From: Candidatus Segatella mututuai
Lineage (GTDB): Bacteria > Bacteroidota > Bacteroidia > Bacteroidales > Bacteroidaceae
DNA: 9,930 nt
NCBI GenBank assembly: GCA_002439605.1
Contig: DJOI01000070.1
Location: 1,115 to 11,044 of the forward strand
Direction of reading: 5' to 3'
Below, in pieces: positions 6,729 through 9,930 of this stretch; within the stretch, counting starts at the first letter, position 1, and the number at the start of each line of letters is the position of its first letter. A model generated the notes under the pieces. That model worked only from the letters and a program-made list of their open reading frames with translations. It did not search any database and had not been told where the DNA came from. Both the position numbers and the translations under genes were made by a program.

Positions 6729-6838
6729 CGTTTTGGTAACTAATTGAAAATAAATGTATAGGATGTTTGACAAATTATAAGTTTTTATACTGTTTTTGTA
6801 ACAAAATACGTGTTTTTGCGAAAGTTTATGCGATATTC

Positions 6839-6870
6839 GTTGGCTATTACATAAAAACTCAGTATCTTTG
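6839..6870 (+). promoter_or_regulatory. Promoter for the ilvD-ilvB operon
   Basis: GTTG at 6839-6842 (one mismatch to TTTG), a 20-base spacer, then TATCTTTG at 6863-6870, an exact TAnnTTTG match followed by TAGCC. The leader before the ATG at 6896 is about 20 bases, too short for a leader-peptide attenuator. The preceding 6731-6838 is AT-rich and shows nothing else. Confidence 0.68.
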
Positions 6871-6895
6871 TAGCCAAATAAACGAAGATACAAAA

Positions 6896-8701
6896 ATGAT
6901 GAAACATCCATTAAGAAGTAGTGTCTGTACTGAAGGCAGAAGAATGGCAGGTGCCCGTGCACTTTGGGTAGCTGCAGGTATGAAACATGAGCAGTTTGGC
7001 AAGCCAATCATCGCTATCGTGAACAGCTTCACGCAGTTTGTACCAGGTCATACTCATCTTCATGAGATAGGTCAGATCGTCAAGAAGGAAATCGAAGCCA
7101 TGGGCTGCTATGCGGCCGAATTCAATACCATCGCCGTGGATGACGGTATCGCCATGGGCCACGACGGCATGCTCTATTCATTGCCAAGCCGTGATATCAT
7201 CGCCGACTCCGTGGAGTATATGGTCAACGCCCACAAGGCTGATGCCATGATCTGCATCTCCAACTGCGACAAGGTGACCCCTGGTATGTTGATGGCCTCT
7301 ATGCGCTTGAACATTCCTACCGTGTTCTGTTCGGGCGGTCCTATGGAGGCTGGACGCTGGAAGGGCGAGAACGCCGACTTGATTACCGCTATGATTAAGG
7401 GTGCCGATACCAGCGTAAGCGATGAGGAAATGAAGCAGATCGAGCAGTGCGCTTGCCCGGGTTGCGGTAGTTGCTCGGGTATGTTTACCGCCAACTCCAT
7501 GAACTCTCTGACGGAGGCCATCGGCTTGAGCCTTCCAGGCAATGGTACCATCCTCGCTACCCACAAGAACCGCATCCAGCTTTTCAAGGACGCGGCTCGC
7601 CAAATCGTGAAGAACGCTTATGCTTATTATGAGGATGGCGATGAGAGCGTATTGCCTCGCAATATAGCTACACGTGATGCTTTCCTCAATGCCATGACAT
7701 TGGACATCGCCATGGGTGGTAGCACCAATACTGTGCTCCACTTGCTGGCTGTGGCTCAGGAGGCTGGCACCGACTTCAAAATGGAAGACATCGACCAATT
7801 GAGCCGCAAGGTGCCTTGCCTCTGCAAGTTGGCTCCTAACACCCAGAAGTATAGCGTGCAGGAGTGCAACCGTGCCGGTGGTATCATGGGTATCTTGAAC
7901 GAGCTTAACAAGGGTGGTTTGATCAATGGCGCAGTAAAGCGTGTGGATGGAAAGACACTCGATGAGCAGATGAAGAAATATGATATTACGGGTTCTGAGA
8001 TTGACCCAGAGGCTGATAGAATCTATCACTCGGCTCCAGGCAGAAAGTTCTCTACCGTAATGGGTAGCCAGGACGCGCAGTGGGAGAGCCTCGACACCGA
8101 CCGTGAGAATGGTTGCATCCGTGACCTCGAACATGCTTACACCAAGGATGGCGGTTTGGCAGTTCTCTTCGGTAACATCGCACAGAACGGCTGCGTGGTG
8201 AAGACGGCTGGTGTCGATCCTGTGCTTTGGCACTTCGAGGGTCCTGCCGTTTGCTTCGACTCTCAGGAGGATGCTTGCGAGGGAATCCTCGGCGGCAAGG
8301 TCAACTCGGGCGACTGCGTGGTGATTACCCACGAGGGTCCCAAGGGTGGTCCTGGTATGCAGGAGATGCTTTATCCCACCTCTTACATCAAGAGCCGCCA
8401 TCTCGGCAAGGAGTGCGCCTTGATTACCGATGGTAGATTCTCTGGTGGTACATCTGGTTTGAGCATCGGTCATATCAGTCCTGAGGCTGCCGCTGGTGGC
8501 AACATCGGCAAGATCAAGGACGGTGACATCATCGTCATCGACATTCCAAGCCGTTCCATCAACGTGAAGCTCTCCGACGAGGAGCTAAATGCCCGCCCAC
8601 AGCAGCCATTGAAGCGAACCCGTGTGGTTAGCAAGGCATTGCGTGCCTACGCTCAGAGCGTGAGCTCTGCCGACAAGGGCGGCGTGAGAATCATAGATTA
8701 A
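6896..8701 (+). CDS. ilvD: Dihydroxy-acid dehydratase
   Basis: 601 aa, close to the E. coli enzyme (about 616). It dehydrates 2,3-dihydroxy-isovalerate and 2,3-dihydroxy-3-methylvalerate to the 2-keto acids that give Val/Leu and Ile, using an Fe-S cluster and Mg2+ in the cytosol. Visible: RRMAGARALW near the N-terminus (15-24); NSFTQFVPGH (43-52); VDDGIAMGHDGM (81-92); the signature SNCDKVTPGM (122-131), with Cys124 and the Asp125-Lys126 metal site; CPGCGSCSGMFTANSM (187-202), with cluster cysteines; and near the C-terminus GRFSGGTSGLSIGH with the catalytic serine. The start could be ATG 6896 or the next codon, ATG 6899; either follows the promoter. The frame is open further upstream, but that part covers the promoter and is not family-like. 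ilvB follows after 91 bases with no promoter seen between, so the two form one operon. Confidence 0.98.
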   Translation: MMKHPLRSSVCTEGRRMAGARALWVAAGMKHEQFGKPIIAIVNSFTQFVPGHTHLHEIGQIVKKEIEAMGCYAAEFNTIAVDDGIAMGHDGMLYSLPSRDIIADSVEYMVNAHKADAMICISNCDKVTPGMLMASMRLNIPTVFCSGGPMEAGRWKGENADLITAMIKGADTSVSDEEMKQIEQCACPGCGSCSGMFTANSMNSLTEAIGLSLPGNGTILATHKNRIQLFKDAARQIVKNAYAYYEDGDESVLPRNIATRDAFLNAMTLDIAMGGSTNTVLHLLAVAQEAGTDFKMEDIDQLSRKVPCLCKLAPNTQKYSVQECNRAGGIMGILNELNKGGLINGAVKRVDGKTLDEQMKKYDITGSEIDPEADRIYHSAPGRKFSTVMGSQDAQWESLDTDRENGCIRDLEHAYTKDGGLAVLFGNIAQNGCVVKTAGVDPVLWHFEGPAVCFDSQEDACEGILGGKVNSGDCVVITHEGPKGGPGMQEMLYPTSYIKSRHLGKECALITDGRFSGGTSGLSIGHISPEAAAGGNIGKIKDGDIIVIDIPSRSINVKLSDEELNARPQQPLKRTRVVSKALRAYAQSVSSADKGGVRIID

Positions 8702-8735
8702 AATGGGAATAAAAGTTTTTGGATATTCAGTTGGT

Positions 8736-8767
8736 CGAGAACGGGGGCATTCTAATCCCTGTTCTCG
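8736..8767 (+). promoter_or_regulatory. Hairpin in the ilvD-ilvB gap, without a T tract
   Basis: An 11-bp stem (8736-8746 with 8757-8767, one G-U pair) and a 10-base loop. What follows is TATAGTACATAAT rather than a run of T, so it is not a standard terminator. It ends 25 bases before the ilvB ATG. It could adjust ilvD versus ilvB mRNA stability or translation, or need a protein to act; all of this is inference. Confidence 0.5.
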
Positions 8768-8792
8768 TATAGTACATAATATATTATAAATA

Positions 8793-9930
8793 ATGGTAAA
8801 AGAAGTAGTTTCAGGAGCTGAAGCATTGATGCGCTCTTTGCAGGCTGAAGGTGTGAAGACCATCTTCGGCTATCCGGGCGGAAGCATCATGCCTGTGTTT
8901 GATGCGCTGTATGGTTACACGAGAGGAGAGAACAAGGTGTTTGACCACATCTTGGTACGCCACGAGCAGGCTGCTGCTCACGCTGCGCAGGGCTATGCCC
9001 GGGTCAGCGGCGAAGTGGGCGTGACACTCGTGACCAGCGGCCCTGGCGCAACCAATACGCTGACTGGCATTGCCGATGCCATGATGGATTCTACGCCAAT
9101 TGTGGTCATTGCGGGTCAGGTGGGTGTCGGTGCCTTGGGCACGGATGCCTTTCAGGAGGTCGACTTGGTGGGCGTAACCCAGCCTATCTCCAAGTGGTCC
9201 TATCAGATTCGCCGTCCGGAGGATGTGGCGTGGGCTGTGAGCCGTGCTTTCTATATCGCTCGCAGCGGTCGTCCGGGTCCTGTGGTGCTCGACTTCACCA
9301 AGAACGCCCAGACTGCCACTTGCGAGTGGGAGGGGTTCGTGAAGTGCGAGAAGGTGACTTCCTACGATCCTTATCCTAAGATAGACGAGAGGGCGGTGGC
9401 AGAGGCTGCCGAGTTGATCAATAGCGCCAAGAAGCCGTTTGCCCTCGTGGGACATGGCGTGGAGCTGGGCAATGCCCACAACGAGTTGATTGAGTTCTTG
9501 GAGAAAGCCGACATCCCCGCAGGTCGTACCTTGCTCGGTCTCTCAGCCTTGCCGAGCAATCATCCGTTGAACATGGGCATGCTCGGTATGCATGGTTCTT
9601 ATGCCACCAACATGAAGACGCAGGAGTGTGATGTCCTGATAGCCATCGGCATGCGATTCAGCGACCGCATCATCGGCGTGCCTTCCAAGTATGCCAAGCA
9701 GGCGAAGATTATCCACCTCGATATAGACAAGGCTGAGATCGACAAGGTCATCAAGACCGACGTTGCTGTGATTGGCGACTGTAAGCAGACGTTGCCTGCC
9801 ATCACTCGCTTGCTCGACAAGAATGTGCATCGCGAGTGGCGCGACTCTTTCGAGGTGTATCGCAAGCAGGAGCAGGAGAAGGTCATCGAGAAGGACATCC
9901 ATCCTACAGAGGGACCTCTCTTGATGGGCG
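8793..9930 (+). CDS. ilvB: Acetolactate synthase large (catalytic) subunit, 3' end outside the window
   Basis: The first 379 codons are present, of a family usually about 560-600 aa; the frame is still open at the window edge. The enzyme condenses two pyruvates to acetolactate, or pyruvate with 2-ketobutyrate, the first common step of Val/Leu/Ile synthesis, with ThDP, Mg2+ and FAD. Visible: GYPGG (26-30); the catalytic Glu58 in RHEQAAAHAAQGYAR that activates ThDP; TSGPGATN, typical of the N-terminal PYR domain; the central domain from about residue 190; and LGMLGMHG-type FAD-domain sequence (here GMLGMHGS) followed by IAIGMRFSDR. The C-terminal ThDP/Mg-binding domain is cut off. The ATG at 8793 is the first in frame with the family N-terminus (VSGAEALMRSLQAEGV). 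In Bacteroidales the small subunit ilvN and ilvC typically follow, which I expect but cannot see. Confidence 0.97.
   Translation, partial: MVKEVVSGAEALMRSLQAEGVKTIFGYPGGSIMPVFDALYGYTRGENKVFDHILVRHEQAAAHAAQGYARVSGEVGVTLVTSGPGATNTLTGIADAMMDSTPIVVIAGQVGVGALGTDAFQEVDLVGVTQPISKWSYQIRRPEDVAWAVSRAFYIARSGRPGPVVLDFTKNAQTATCEWEGFVKCEKVTSYDPYPKIDERAVAEAAELINSAKKPFALVGHGVELGNAHNELIEFLEKADIPAGRTLLGLSALPSNHPLNMGMLGMHGSYATNMKTQECDVLIAIGMRFSDRIIGVPSKYAKQAKIIHLDIDKAEIDKVIKTDVAVIGDCKQTLPAITRLLDKNVHREWRDSFEVYRKQEQEKVIEKDIHPTEGPLLMG

Overview
The window reads as ordinary chromosomal DNA from a member of the Bacteroidales, most likely Prevotellaceae (Prevotella/Segatella-like). The support is the promoters, which fit the Bacteroidetes pattern TTTG-N19-21-TAnnTTTG rather than the E. 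coli -35/-10. AT-rich leaders without clear Shine-Dalgarno sequences, an OmpA-family protein with a signal peptide ending in NAQ, and an ilvD followed by ilvB point the same way. The genus is an inference; no rRNA or other phylogenetic marker is present. All seven genes lie on the plus strand. I see no tRNA, rRNA, CRISPR array, insertion sequence or phage gene.

Layout. 1-394 is non-coding and ends in a promoter. 395-1822 is a GltD/NfnB-type flavoprotein (NADPH-linked glutamate synthase small-chain family) with no partner subunit beside it. A strong terminator follows, and its right arm holds the -33 box of the next promoter. 1910-2680 is an exported protein of unknown function with a carboxypeptidase-regulatory-like domain and a charged tail. 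2768-4129 is ffh (signal recognition particle GTPase). 4215-5093 is folD (one-carbon folate metabolism). The 85-base ffh-folD gap is almost wholly made of 7-base repeats. A terminator closes folD, then a gene-poor stretch leads to a promoter with a T10 tract in its spacer. 5522-6649 is an OmpA-family outer-membrane protein, closed by a strong UUCG-loop terminator. 6896-8701 is ilvD and 8793-9930 the first two thirds of ilvB, forming the start of a branched-chain amino-acid operon with an unusual hairpin in the gap.

How they work together. The genes fall into separate transcription units: gltD-like alone; the exported protein; ffh-folD (probably co-transcribed); ompA-like alone; ilvD-ilvB onward. 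The themes are nitrogen assimilation or NADPH redox balance, membrane protein targeting, folate C1 units, cell-envelope anchoring and Ile/Val/Leu synthesis. I do not see a new multi-gene system. The points most worth a second look are small-scale: the T10 promoter spacer, the heptad repeats, the terminator-promoter overlap, the ilvD-ilvB hairpin and the unpartnered GltD-like enzyme.
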